Of a stretch of DNA of 64,000 nt, positions 9,596-22,300 are shown one piece after another. The notes under the pieces were generated by a model. It was not told where the DNA came from. It did not search any database and worked only from the letters and a program-made list of their open reading frames with translations. Where the stretch lies: positions 31,150,661 through 31,214,660 of the forward strand of contig OY821748.1 of NCBI GenBank assembly GCA_963682055.1. The letters are read 5' to 3'. The first letter of the stretch is position 1. Each line of letters begins with the position of its first letter. This stretch comes from Primula veris (Eukaryota; Streptophyta; Magnoliopsida; Ericales; Primulaceae). A program made the translations under genes and the position numbers.

Positions 9596-11859
9596 TTTAG
9601 CAAATGTGCATTTTTTCAAAACTGAACTATATACACTTTATAAGCTAATTATAAACATTTTGTTGTAATACAACTATTAGCTACGTATTTAGGGAGACAG
9701 AAGTAGAGAGAGGGGAGAACAGTATCGTCTTTATTATGAATGAATCTGAATGAATGAATGTAAAATATAAGACCCCTAACCCTTTTTATATAGAGAGAGT
9801 GGTAGAGTTACAAGCTCACTTGGATCCATAAAATATAAGACCAAGAGTTCAATAATATATTACAACACATTTATTATAGTTGGACTATACACTTGAAAAT
9901 AACTATATATACCTTAAAAATGAACAACGGATATGTATGCAATTTGAAAAGAACATATTTCAAATATAGATGTTAATAGAATTCAATAGGTCTTTGGAGG
10001 ACTCATTGATTCTACTAAAGACCCTATGGTGGCTATCTAGAGCTTGTAGAGCCTTTTTTAACCTTGTCCGGAATGTGTCTCATTTAAAACTTGCTAAGAA
10101 AAATCCAGTGAAAAAAAACCTTGGTTTTAGGACAAAAAGAATATACGAGCATGTGGCTGGATGCTCTCCGCACTTGCACACGACATGGTGCGATGATTTT
10201 GACGAAATAGTAATTAGTGCAATATGCATTTTTCTGGATACTGCCACTCACTTGCACATGACTGAGTGCAACAATTTCATATTCTAAGAAATAGTATGAG
10301 GATTCGATTGGATGCTTCATTTTACTCGTACACGACTGGCAGTAGTAAAATCTAAAGATGCAACAGAGCGATTGATTAGTTGTAAATATTGTAGTATTTT
10401 ACTTTTATTGTGTAATGTTTTAAGAACAAATCTATAATAATATGTGCAACTTAAGTAATATTATGTAAATTATTGTTTTGTATCATTTTACTTGTTTTAT
10501 ATTATAATTGCAGAAATAAAAAGACCGGCGCTATGAGACAATATTGAACGGGGTGTTATAAATTCGGATACAAAAAAAGTTCAGTTTAGTATTTCTATGA
10601 TTAAAGAAGCTACATGAGTCAGAAAATTACGATCTCTATATTTTCGGAAAGCTTGAAGAATTTTCTACAAATTTCAATCACAAAGTTTTCGCAAATTTTA
10701 TCTTTTTAAGGATATTAATTGAGCGATAAAAATTCATACTATGAATAAAGAAAAGGAAAGAAAAGAAAAGGAAATAAATAAAAATAAAAAGAAAAGAAAA
10801 GGAAAGTAAGTCAACAAAAATTCAAAGAAATCAATGCAAGCATTGATTGCATGTTTCCAAACTAGCTCCAACGTCAAAAAAATTATTAGGAGGTTTAAAA
10901 TATGTGCTGTATCACGCGGAGAAGAAGAAAAAACGCAGCTGCTAACTGTTGAACTACAATTTTATTGAAAAAAACAGCGAATTCGTCAAGTGCACTGTGC
11001 TATAAATAGATGTCAGAGCAAACGAAAAAAGGAGGGGGGAAAAAGAGGAAAGAAAAAAAAAACATAGAGAAGAAAAAAATCAGTAGTTGAGAAATGTAAT
11101 AGTTTCATGATTTGCATTACTACACGGTTCCTCCATCCGGGATTTGTAATATTTTGTATCACCATCCTATCCCTCTTTAATTAATATGTTTAAATTTTAT
11201 TATTATGTGGTGTTCCTTATTATTATGTTAGCTTGATATTAATAAAAGGTTTAGGGGGTAATGCCTAACTTTTTGTTAAAACGTTTGTATTAACGATGAT
11301 TACAAGCTTTTTACATATTGATTAGAAGAAATTCTATCAATAATAATGGTTATTTACTATTAAGAAAAGTTTGTTGTTATTGTGAGTTTATCAAGTTTTG
11401 ACTACTTGTCGACAAAATTACTTTTGGCACATTTAGTACTTAGTAAGAAAACTATCTAATTTTCAAGCTAGTTTAACATTCTTATATAATAACCATAGCT
11501 CATGTTCTACCCGTTATTATCATCCGTTTGTAAAGATTATATTATTTTTACAAATGTGGAGTTTTTAAAAAAGGGTCATCATTAATATCAATATTTAAAT
11601 AGAAGTGGTGGTTACTACTTCTCCGAAAACCTTTATTTCTAAAACTAAAAATAAAACACTAACCATTAATAAAAATATATTTTTTGTTATCTAAATATAA
11701 GATTCGAATATTATAAAGATGTCTTCTAAGTTACAAAAATTATTAAAATGTTCCAAATTGTGAGATTGTTATACTTTAGTCCTTTAGAATTTTATTTTCT
11801 TTTGCAGCATTTTCGTTTTGAAGTACCTTAAGTAAATTCCATGTGGACGATATAATTGG
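9596..11859. other. Unassigned intergenic DNA with LTR-like promoter sequences
   Basis: Visible items are a purine tract at 9700-9720, a GAAT repeat at 9737-9760, and an A/G-rich tract at 10740-10810. Two diverged copies of a roughly 100-bp block in 10150-10340 share TGGATgCT, CACTTGCAcA and CGACATGGTGC/TGACTGAGTGC. A TATA box (CTATAAATAGATG) lies at 11001-11013 and is followed by a purine-rich leader. These look like decayed LTR retrotransposon parts, but no paired LTR, primer site or protein motif was found. Confidence 0.4.
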
Positions 11860-14800
11860 GTTATCCGGAGAAGATAATACTCAACTACCACCTAAACTTG
11901 GATGTGTTTTTAGAAGAGACAGCGAGCATGTGACGTGATGCTCTTGTACTTTATATATGAAGATTTGTTTCGGCGAGATATGCCAAATAGCATAATCTAG
12001 TCACGTCTCTCTTGATCGATAACAACATGTTGTCCTAAGACAAATCCTCATCTTGATATGATTGGGTCTATATCAATGGCTAGTAATCGAATGATCATGG
12101 GAGAATGTGACGACTTACTAAGCATCAAAACACCTTCTGGGTGTAGTGAATCATGGACTCAGATCCAATCTATATGGGACTCGATTTTCAGGCTGAGTCA
12201 ATACCGTGTCATCCTAAGATCCTTCGTCTTGAAGGCAAAAACAAAAATGGATTGCGTAATAAACATGCAATGGCATAATACTTATCAAAGAATCCCAAGC
12301 AGATCAAGTACTCACTTAAGTGGGATACCACCTCCACTCCGATTATTTTAATACATATAGTGAATGTCTCAGTTAATTGAGAACATGTTCCGTGGTCAGG
12401 AACTACTTGATTCAAGCATTTGAAGTCCGATAGGGACCTTCATCAACATCTCTATGTCTAAATCCCCATAGAGATAAACTGGTCAAGTAGGGGACCATTA
12501 TAATGTCCATTACGAGGAAATAACCATCTCGTAATCAATTCCAAGGTGTGAGAGAAGCCTTGCGCTACTAGGCGAGCACTAATACAGTCTTATTATTCTC
12601 ATCGCGCTTCCTTCGAATACACGAATAAACAAACTCGTTTAAACATTGGGTGGTGTTGGAATGATAGGTCCACACACACTTTGTTTCTCTAAGGAATTTG
12701 CCTTGGAATATAAGTTTTCATTAGGCCAGCCTGGTCTTCATTAGCTTCAAGCAACGATACATATTTTCATGTCATCATTGCTCACATTATTATTCCTCAC
12801 CGAATATATGAACAAGTAATCGATGATAGTCTCGTTTCGCATCAATATCGTCTAAGCTAGCATGATCGACAGATATTTCGAGATTCTTAGGATGGGAGGA
12901 ATCACACATCTCCTTGATCCTTTATCATCTCATGCGACAGACAAGTTTCAGTTCACCATTTTTGGGGTTGAACGAATTAAGAACCGGTAAACTTCCTCAT
13001 TAATTGGGAATGACGATAGACTGACGGCAGAGTCATTTTCTTAGTGGGTTTGACCAAAACAACGTGTTATGACAGGAACACGATGTCTGACATGGACGAC
13101 TATCCTTGTAAGCAAAATGCAACAAATATATTTGATCTCGTGACATTTCATAATTTGTCATATGTGTCTGGCACTTATTTAGACTTCGGGGAGTCTCTAT
13201 ATTTACTTATCACTAAGTGTAGTTTGGGTATCAAGCTAAAATTGAGTGGGAATGCCATGTTACTTTACATCGTTCCTTATCAACGTTCACGTGCATATCT
13301 CCCCCTAACGACGGGGAGAATAGTTTTAGCGATGCCACTTTTGCATGTCATGCGGTAAATAGATTAATTGCCAAGTTTACTCAATCAAATGATAGGTGGG
13401 GGAATTCATAATCGACTTATGTCCCATTTAGAAGTCCATATTTTGAATGCTATAGCGGCTCAATCAAAATACGAATTAAGCACTCAATATGCATTAATAT
13501 GAGACTTATGGCTTATAACTAGTAATTAGCTTGTATGCATAATGTGTTTGAGTGTCTATAGGCCTCATAATAGACCAATACAGCAATATGAACTATATAA
13601 TAACCCCACACGGAAATATAAATCTTGGTGCACAAGACCAAGAAGTGTGTGCAATCATTTGCAGTCGCATCATCAAACTTTCCGTGAGTCCATTTGGGTT
13701 TGAACATAATCGACAGGATGTTCAATTTCAATTCCCAAACTCAAGTAATGCATATCGAAATTTCGTTGTTTACTCTTTGACATTATCAAGTCGAAAGAGA
13801 CTTTTCCAGATAATCCGGATCATAAGACATTAACTTAATGATAAGGCTAAGAGTTTGGAAAGTGCTGGATCTTTGTGGACAACAATAAAATGTGACCATA
13901 TTTTGGATGCATCAACCATAACCATATATATTTACGGTCCTTAGTATAGTTAGATAAGTCCACAAGTATCTTCTTCAATTTTTTTAAGAATTCTACGAGA
14001 CTATTTGGTGATATTTACACATTCTTGTATTTCAAATGAGGCACAAGCATATGGATTTCTGACTAATTATGAAATTATTCCTGAAAGAGGATACAAACGC
14101 AATGCGATTATAAATTCATCATCGTATTTTGACCCGGATATATCATATCCGGTCAATGCCACAATGTCAAAATATTATTATCAATCGACGACAGGCGAAT
14201 GATAGTATAGACAATCATGTCTCAGCATCTAAGACCTCTTATCAATCAATGACGGGCAAACGCTAAGGTAACTTTTAAGTGCTTTAAAAACGTGGTTAGA
14301 CCACTTAAAAGAGATCTCAACTCCTCAATAATACGCTTTTGGTTATATCGAGTGGAGAATGTGTAAAGAAATTTCTATTATTTTATGAGCTATTACCAGT
14401 TATCACTGATTTTCTCGAATATCTTATAACTCAACAAGGTACGACAGGACCTACAGTATAATGCTTCATATTTGACAAATCAATTTGGTTATACCAAAGT
14501 TTTCGATTTGAAATGACAGGTACAGAATCGTTATCACTGAGAATTCTTTAGGCAGGTAGTTGGTGAAATAATTATTATCGTAGGATATTGTAAGTGGTAC
14601 ACAGTTACCCACTATTGCCAGACTACCAACTACCCCATGGGTATTGCCATAAAATTTGATAATTTAAAGTTTGGTCATATTTTGACAGGAATTTTCTCAA
14701 AACACTTTAAATTATTTCGAGAAATTTTGTAAATAGGCAAACCATAATTCAAAGGTATGGTCCTTATGGAAAAATCATAATTAATCCAAATGGAAAATGT

Positions 14801-14976
14801 AATCCAGATGAGCGACAAACTGGCTTAATGATTATCAAAAATAAATAAAGAAAGGTACCAAACTCATTTGAGCAACAAAGTCGGGGGGTCTCAATAGTTT
14901 ACTTTCAGTTAACTTTAACCACATTAGCAATGACTTTTCCATCCTTATGATAGTTTAGAACTATATTAAGGGTAGG
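11860..14976. other. Unassigned repeat-like DNA left of the LTR element
   Basis: Composition is less AT-rich than in the flanks and the sequence has no sustained frame. Short ORFs here are interrupted and match no family known to me. The region probably continues at 20188-22300 on the far side of the inserted LTR element, because both sides share words such as GAAACGACAGGT/GAAATGACAGGT. It may be an older large retrotransposon; this is inference. Confidence 0.35.
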
Positions 14977-15956
14977 TGACTACCACTTAAGTGTGTAATT
15001 TTTACGCACAAAAAGGCCTCGCAAGAGTACGATTGCAATTGCAAAATAAATCTTGTAAGTACATATTCGTTCTACAGAGAACTAACCAAGTTCGATATTA
15101 GTTTAAGCTTTTCTAGGTTTGAGTTTTAATATCTGTCTTTTTCTCTAACAATCCACCAATATATTTTCTACTAACTAAACCAATTTACTAAATAACATGC
15201 GAGGGTTGTCAATCCTAACAAATATAATCTAGCAAATTACGGCTATGTGTGTTCGATTAAGGGATTTTTCCTAAGAATATAAATTATGCAAATAAGGAGT
15301 CGTCAATTCACAAACATGCAATAATAAATAAAGTAGTACTAGATAAAACCAATATACAATCACATGATAAAACCACAAAAATATACTGAACAATGATAGT
15401 AAATATCAAAGAAAGGTACTTAGTTTGAAAGCTTGCGGTAATAATGCGTGATGACAAAAGTATCCCAAAATATATTATAAAAGAAAGATATTTTTTAGAA
15501 AGAAGAGTGAGAGCTTTTTAGCCCTGAAAAAATGAAAATACTGAAATATGTGTGTGAAATTCAAAGGTTTTGGGATGAATATATATCCAAACCATAACAA
15601 ACTTATCTAATCAAATTTTAAATTCTAAACTAACTTGACCGGTCAGGTGAGCTTCTAAAATGTTCTTTTGGCTCTATCTTGAGTTGATTCCGTTTTATAA
15701 CTTCTTGGGGTTGATTTTGAGGTTCTTTGTCTTCTGAAATCTTCTCATTTGGTCCCTCCTTTGGTATTCTTGCATCCTTATCTCATTTTTGTGCTAATTC
15801 CATGTTTTTTTCCTGTAAAAAATGCAAAACAATGCAAATAAACCGGTAAAATACATAAAAACACAAAACATGGCTTAAACAAGCCGAAATGTCAACAAAA
15901 CTATGCTAATTCATATCATTTAAACACCTAAAAATGACCATTTCGTGGTCCAATCA
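14977..15956 (-). repeat. Left LTR (3' LTR of the minus-oriented element)
   Basis: The 980-bp segment begins TGACTACC and ends CCAATCA on the plus strand. It matches the right copy over its length with scattered substitutions and small indels, including a GT-repeat length change near 15247. The divergence suggests an insertion much older than that of the copia element in the DUF604 gene. Confidence 0.75.

Positions 15957-15959
<3 letters not shown>

Positions 15960-15987
<28 letters not shown>
15960..15987 (-). promoter_or_regulatory. Polypurine tract as a run of 28 G
   Basis: The plus strand has 28 consecutive C three bases outside the left LTR. On the coding strand of the element this is a G run immediately upstream of the 3' LTR, exactly where the plus-strand primer (polypurine tract) belongs. 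The length is probably expanded by slippage. Confidence 0.6.
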
Positions 15988-18527
15988 ACAACTAGCTCAA
16001 TGCTCGTTTCTAGCATTGGAAGTGATAACAAAGAAGACAAGTTCGTTTGTTTTTCTTTAAAAAATCCATTTTCCTTTTGGGTTTGGTGCACTAACTAGTC
16101 TAAAACTAATAATATACAGGATAAACCACCATCATAGGGAGCACAATTTCATTTAGCGTATTCAACAAGCCGTTAAACCTTTAATGTGTAAAAGAACGAG
16201 TTTAGTCTCGTGAGGGTTTACTAAAGCACACCCACAAATGGTCATGTCTTAATTCCCATCATTTACGTTCCCCCATTCTTACAAGACTCCACAGATGCAA
16301 ATTTATGGAAAACTTTATATTCCTATTAAAACATGGTAAGACCTCTAAAGATAACTAAGTTTGTTATAAAAAATGCCCTCGCTCCAAAATAGCTTGGTTT
16401 AATACTCAAGTGTATATTCGTTATACCATACTTCGACAGCTCTATACTTTTAGTAAAACATTTGCAATTCATCATTTTACTAAACTTGACAGTTAAGCTC
16501 ACTTGCTATAGCAATAACTATACATATACATACCTCCATGCTAGATCATAAATCATATGTTCATTTTTCATTTTATTCCATTTGGATTTACGATGATTTC
16601 ATTATTAACATTTGGCTTTTGGTCTTTATTTATCCTTTCAAACTCCACCGTTACTCCTTAACTTCAGGCATTTCGCCCCATTGGAACATAAATAAATGAC
16701 ATTTGGCTGCCTTAGTCATACAACGTCAACTGACTACTCTCTAAACAAAGATTATTAGGCAAGCGTAATCTAGCCAAGTCAGTCGGCGGCCTCCCCTACA
16801 TCAATAAGTGCAATGTGGTTGCATGAGTTATAAAATATCAACTGACTATTCCCTAAATATAGATTATTAGGTAAGCGTAACCAAGCCAAATTAGTCGGTG
16901 GCCTCCCCTAAATCAAATTCCTGGGACTAATAGTGTACTCCGCCACAAGTACCAGGCCTGACTCCATATATATATAAAAATAGGCAAGTAGTTAACAGTT
17001 TAGGTTTTGCAATTTTTAGGAACTTTCACGTGAAGGGCGATAATCACCAATACACTTTTTAGAATACATTTAGCATGCAACTTATGCAGCATTATTCCTC
17101 CCTAAATTGGCTTGAAATGAAAGATTTAATAACAAAACTGAAGTATCTAAAGATTTAAAACCATAAAGTAATAGAAGTATTTTTTATCTCCAAAGTATTG
17201 CAACCTGATTTCGTATCAAAATGGATTTCCTTAAATAATAAATTAAGACAATATAAGGGTTTTGTTTCTTTTATCAGTTTATGTTTTTCTTATGCAATGC
17301 TAAAACAAATATTTACAATGCAAAACATTCTATCCTAAACACAAAGAATATATACAGAATTAATAAAGAGCGAAGTTATAGAGTAGATACACCTTTTGTG
17401 TGGTACTGAGCAGAGGAAAATAAGCTAATTTCTAAGAAATTGCTACAGTAAAAAACACATTGATTTGACTGGTCAGGTCTGCAACTCCTCAGTTTTTGAT
17501 TAATTCATCCAAAATCCTTGCGTCAGTCTAACAAAAACACTAAAAGAGAAAATAAAGCGCAAGTGTGGCAGAAAATTATATAAAATCAATAAGTTCTAAA
17601 AACTCTCCTAAGTAAGAGATAAAAACAAAGACTCAAATATTTTTTTTAATTTTTTTAGTTTTCTATTTCTTTTGTATTTTTCATATATATAAAAAAAAAC
17701 AAATGGGGTTTTAAATAACTAATAAAAACACATATATACATAATTTTTTTGAAAAATTTCTCCATTCCGTGAGCAACCAACGAAGATGTATCCACTCTTT
17801 CCAACTAAAACTGATAGTGTCCTCACTGTTGGGGAGGTAAACCACATCGGAGTTGGTCAACCCAAAGAGACTTCATGTGCACTAAATGCAAAACAAATAT
17901 ATACATAAATAGATGGTGAATATATACATATGGAAGTGATGGTGGAATGAGGAAGGTGCATGAGGACATTCGTGCTCTCCTGCCTTATCACTTTTTGATA
18001 CTAATGTAAGATCCTTCTCGGGATTCGAGAGATCTTTTTTTTTTCGCTTTCGAGTGGCTCTTTCTCAGATGCGGTTAAGATTATAAATATTCTAATTACG
18101 TTTATGTCTCCCTCGACACTTACCTCAACAACAACACATCTTACTTCATTTTTTCCCTTAAAACTTTGTTTGAACTTTAAGTTCGCTCGCTCGCCTTTCC
18201 TTAGAAGGAATTGATTGGTTGGTTTTAGGAGGTTGTTGCTCAAGAGAAGATGATGAGGAGTCTTGACCTATTTCTATCACTTGATGATATCTAAGGAATT
18301 TTGTGCAGCGATAATCATAGTTTAAAAGATTATACTTTTGGATATATATAAGTTCTTACCCTTCCAGTGACATCAATAATGAGTTGGAAAAAGCTCCACT
18401 TATTCCAACTTAATGATCGATAAATCGAATATTGATGGATGTCAAAATTAAGCAGAAATGGGTCGTGGTATTCCCTTATATTATGATTTGTAAGTTTAAA
18501 TTCTCTCTCCTTTAGACGATCGGTCAA

Positions 18528-18827
18528 CTAACTGTCACATTGGTCTACTAGCCTATCAAAGTTAATTAGCTCACAAGCTATGATTTTAGGCTCTGTGACC
18601 ATCAAATCTTCCATTCGTTTACCAATGTCACAAAACTTATTTTCATTTAACCTCAATCTAGTTACAACAACTAGTTCATTAGATTCACTTTTAGTTTGTG
18701 CAATCATCACCTTCTCCATTTTATTTTCACCAATATCACACACCTCGGTTTTGGGCTGTGTGACCATCACCTCCTCCTTAATTTTAAATTTTTTTTTTAC
18801 AGATTCTTTAAATATGATAATTAACAT
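18528..18827 (-). CDS. Uncharacterised repetitive ORF inside the LTR element
   Basis: The 99-residue minus-strand frame begins about 390 bases inside the primer-binding site of the element, where gag would start. It contains imperfect internal repeats: VMVTQPKTEVCDIG, KVMIAQTKSES and DLMVTEPKI, with CDIG occurring twice (CDIGENK and CDIGKR). No domain is recognised. It is followed in the minus direction by further short frames after a stop, so if it was gag it is truncated. It may also be fortuitous. Confidence 0.25.
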   Translation of the reverse strand: MLIIIFKESVKKKFKIKEEVMVTQPKTEVCDIGENKMEKVMIAQTKSESNELVVVTRLRLNENKFCDIGKRMEDLMVTEPKIIACELINFDRLVDQCDS

Positions 18828-18962
18828 GTTTTTTTTTTAAAACTACTTAGGATTTTAACAATAATAATAATAAATAAATAAATAAAATACTTCAAATTTA
18901 AGATTTATGAAGAGAATTGGGGAAAAAAAACTGGTTTTAATTATATTAAGGATTAAATCTAC

Positions 18963-19019
18963 TTAGGGAGAATCGTTAGTGGACAAACGTATGGCGTTTG
19001 TCGAATCGTTCTCTCCCTA
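18963..19019. repeat. Imperfect hairpin with 25-base arms
   Basis: The arm TAGGGAGAATCGTTAGTGGA plus CAAACG pairs, with a few mismatches, to CGTTTGTCGAATCGTTCTCT plus CCCTA across a loop of about five bases. It lies in the leader of the LTR element, about 200 bases from its primer site. Confidence 0.55.
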
Positions 19020-19211
19020 TTAATAAATATTAATAATTTTTAAATTTTTTAAATACAAAGGGCCTGACCGGTAAGGATGACCGGTCAGGTCCGAGATTTG
19101 CTTTTTGGAAAAACCAAAATAGATCAAATGTTTTTTTTTGTTCACTTTGTAACCCAATTTCCAAGTTCATTTTGGGGACTAATATCAACTTAAAATTAAG
19201 TCTCCAGGAAA

Positions 19212-19222
19212 GGCGCCAAAAT
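19212..19222 (-). promoter_or_regulatory. Primer-binding site, tRNA type TGGCGCC
   Basis: On the minus strand TTTTGGCGCC lies within a few bases of the end of the right LTR (19225). TGGCGCC is the start of the primer site used by Athila/Tat elements. The following bases (TTTCCTGG) differ from the usual continuation, which fits decay. Confidence 0.6.
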
Positions 19223-19224
19223 AT

Positions 19225-20182
19225 TGACAGCCTCTTAAGTGTGTAATTTTTACGCAAGAGTACGAGTGTAATTGCAATATAAATACTATAAGTACAGGAT
19301 CGATGCACGGAGAACTAACCAAGTTCAATATTAGTTTAAGCTTTTCATAGGATTGGGTTTTAATATCTCTCTTTTTCTTTAACAATCCACCAATATATTT
19401 TGAACTAACTAAACCAAATTACTAAATAACATGCGAGGGTTGTCAATCCTAACAAATATAATCTAGCAAATTACGGCTATGTGTTCGATTAAGTGATTTT
19501 TCCTAACAATATAAATTATGCAAATAAGGAGTCGTCAATTCACAAACATGCAATAATAAATAAAGTAGTACTAGATAAAACAAATATACAATCACACGAT
19601 AAAAACCACTACATATACTGAAAAATGATAGTAAATATAAAAAAAAAAATTAGTTAGCTTGAAAGCTTGCGGTAATAATGCGTGATGACAAAAGTATCCC
19701 AAAATATATTATAAAATGAAGATTTTTTTTAAAGAGAAGGGAGAGAGCTTTTTAGCTCTGAAAAAATGAAAATACTGAATTATGTGTGTGAAATTCGGAG
19801 GTTTTGGGATGAGTATATATCCAAATTGTAACAAACTTATGTAATCAAAATTTAAATTCTAAACTTATCTAGAATGTTATTTTGGCTCTATCTTATCTTA
19901 ACTCTTGACTTGATTCCATTTTATAACTTCTTGGGGTTGATTTTGAGATCCTTTGCATTCTGAAATCTTCTCATTTGGTCCCTCATTTGGCCTTCTTGCA
20001 TCCTTGTCTTGTTTTTGTGCTAATTCCATGCTTTATTTCCTGCAAAAACGCAAAATAATGCAAATAAACCGGAAAAATGCAGAAAAACAAATAATATGGC
20101 TTAAACAAGCCGAAATGTCAACGAAACTATGCTAATTCATATCGTTTTAACACATAAAAATGACCATTTTGTGGTCCAATCA
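19225..20182 (-). repeat. Right LTR (5' LTR of the minus-oriented element)
   Basis: The 958-bp segment begins TGACAGCC and ends CCAATCA. It is the partner of 14977-15956. Both contain GTGTGTAATTTTTACGC near the start and GGTCCAATCA at the end. Confidence 0.75.
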
Positions 20183-20187
20183 GTAGC

Positions 20188-22300
20188 CGCGCATGACCTT
20201 TGTCATTTATAGCAGAGAATTGGCTTATTGAGCATTGTCTCTTGCTTTGGGACAACGGACCCAACTGTTCCTTTCAAAGACTGCTTTAGTACCACATATC
20301 TTTGGTTCAGACTATTGTCGGAACCTCACTTGGCTAGGCGAGCGTCAGGATCGTGGAATATCGAGACAAATAACCATTGTCTTGGTTCTCCGTTTGAGAA
20401 CAATGTCCAAGAAGAGCATTAGCATCAGGCATAATAAAAAAATTTGTCATAAACCCAATCGTATTAAAAATTACTCATCAAATGAGGCTATTTTTCATCC
20501 AATAATAAATGTGAGCTAAAGAAACAATGTGAATATAAATTAACAATAATGCTTATGGAATACTATTTCCGAGCTATTATTTTGGTGAAAAATCTCTCCA
20601 ATATGTCGATTTCAGACATTTCTTCACTATAGATGTCATCGTGTCTGACATGTGGGGGCGGAATAAAATCAACGTCTTAGCCTTCATATTGCGAGTGACA
20701 ACAACTCCGTGTTTTACTCTACATAGATGACATCCACAAATTTGGGCATCACATGTCTAGATATCTAACATGTGGCGGCGGATTAAAACATCGCCTAAAC
20801 ATATCGCAAGTAATACCAATATGGCGATTGTCCCCATCATAGATGGCATCCAACAAGTGTTGCGAGTTCTGGATTAGTTATCATATAAAACAACATGTTT
20901 ATATGTTTATGGTTTGCACAAGCACAAACTTTGTTTCGAAACGACAGGTTCAAAAATACTAGGTTTGCTTTACAAGTGAATTAGTCTTCACTGATCAAAT
21001 CGACATGTCGATGCCGAGACACTAATTCGGCGAAAATATTTCTATATAAACACGCTCGGTGAATTTATTATCTACTCAACCATTTTCGGTAGCTCTACTT
21101 GAACACGACCAGGTAAGACGGTGAGGGTGGAGGGCACGAATGCCGCTTAAAAACTGACCTCATTATGATAGGAACTATCTGCCTGTATCTTTCTTAGACA
21201 TCGTATCCAAATAGGTGAACTTAGTTGGGAAAGATTAATAATTATTCAACTTAAATGTGAGTATATACGGTTTCGCAAATTTACATATCTTATACATAAC
21301 AACAGTAATAATATTACATGACAGTAATTATTAACATGACAATTCATAAATTAATTCAATTAACATGCAATGCTATTTACTAGCCAATTAATCAATTATC
21401 ATATATGTATTTATGTAGATATGGGCCGAATTTTACAGGCATACAAACATATATACTGTTTTGTTTTAAATGTAGATACACACTGCGTGATAACTACTGT
21501 AATTTAATAAAATATATTCGGTTATTAAAAGATATTGCATGGACAGTCCTAAAATTAGGTGCGTTCCACAGTTAAGCCCCTACTGTTTTTGAATTAACAT
21601 GTATGGTTTTACAGGTTTTATACTATCAACGTAAACAAATATGGGATCTTGATTCATATACTATCAGACTAGATTTTATAATCACACGTGTATTAAGATT
21701 ATCATGCAATAGTATATAGTACTCATATATTACAGTTGATCAGTTACGTGCAACATATTGCAATGTTTTTTCCATACACAATCGTCACACACACACAATA
21801 ACTATGATTTTGTGTTTACTATGTAATTTATATACAAATCAAATACTTTCACATATGCAAATATGCAGTTTAGCCGTAACATTTAATTATGCTTAATGGT
21901 TATTATTTATTAACGTGCAGTAGGTATACTTTCATACGCAACTAATATTACTAGCAAACACTAACATGTTATTATTATAAGTAGTATGCAGTAGTTTCTA
22001 ACAATGTACACATGGCATGTTATGTATCGTAGAATTAGTACATTACACATGGCAGGTTGTTTATTCGCAGCAGCCAATGGGCTGTTTCACAGGCAAAAAT
22101 TGTCATTTCGTCTCATCCGCTATTATCGATTTGGAGTTAGGTGGCTCGCAGCAAGTTCAGACTTGTTTCGCTATATCTCCGATAAGATGTGGAACTCATC
22201 ATCTCGTCTCGATGGTTGTTGGGATCCGATAGGGCCGGGCTGTTTTGATCTTGGGTTTTGGGTTTTGAGGGTGTGGTTTTAACAGAGCCATTTTACATTT
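20188..22300. other. Unassigned repeat-like DNA right of the LTR element
   Basis: Probably the continuation of 11860-14976. It carries a repeated block: ATAGATGTCATCGTGTCTGA near 20630, ATAGATGACATCCAC near 20724 and ATAGATGGCATCCA near 20840, and ACATGTGG(G/C)GGCGGA twice. These indicate tandem units of about 110 bp. The ORFs at 22004-22282 are not supported by any motif. Confidence 0.4.

Larger units (their letters stand above)
15988..19211 (-). other. Internal region of the LTR element
   Basis: About 3.2 kb without recognisable protease, reverse transcriptase, RNase H or integrase motifs. It contains a direct repeat (16709-16804 and 16821-16917) sharing TCAACTGACTA, AGATTATTAGG, AAGCGTAA and GGCCTCCCCTA. 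There is AT-rich sequence at 17630-17760 and a strong hairpin at 18963-19019. Short minus-strand frames lie near the primer site (18528-18827, 18330-18527 and 18001-18243) and could be gag relics, but show no family motif. Confidence 0.5.
14977..20182 (-). mobile_element. Non-autonomous LTR retrotransposon (Athila/Tat-type signals)
   Basis: Two long direct repeats bound a 3.3-kb interior. Read on the minus strand the LTR begins TGATTGGACCACGAAATGG. Next to the right-hand LTR the minus strand reads TTTTGGCGCCTTTCCTGG, like the TGGCGCC primer-binding site usual in Athila and Tat gypsy elements, so transcription would run leftward. At the other end a run of G on that strand occupies the polypurine-tract position. 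The flanks GTAGG (14972-14976) and GTAGC (20183-20187) look like a five-base target duplication with one change. No gag-pol domains are recognisable inside, so the element is non-autonomous or decayed. Confidence 0.75.

Noticed and set aside
12058..14202. Short frames in unassigned DNA
   Set aside because: They are short, do not chain by splicing, and match no family that I know.
15960..15987. C run as a sequencing or assembly artefact
   Set aside because: Its position exactly at the expected polypurine tract of the LTR element makes a biological origin more likely, though the exact length may be unreliable.
22004..22282. Overlapping plus-strand frames
   Set aside because: Neither has a motif or family resemblance, and they lie in probable decayed repeat DNA.
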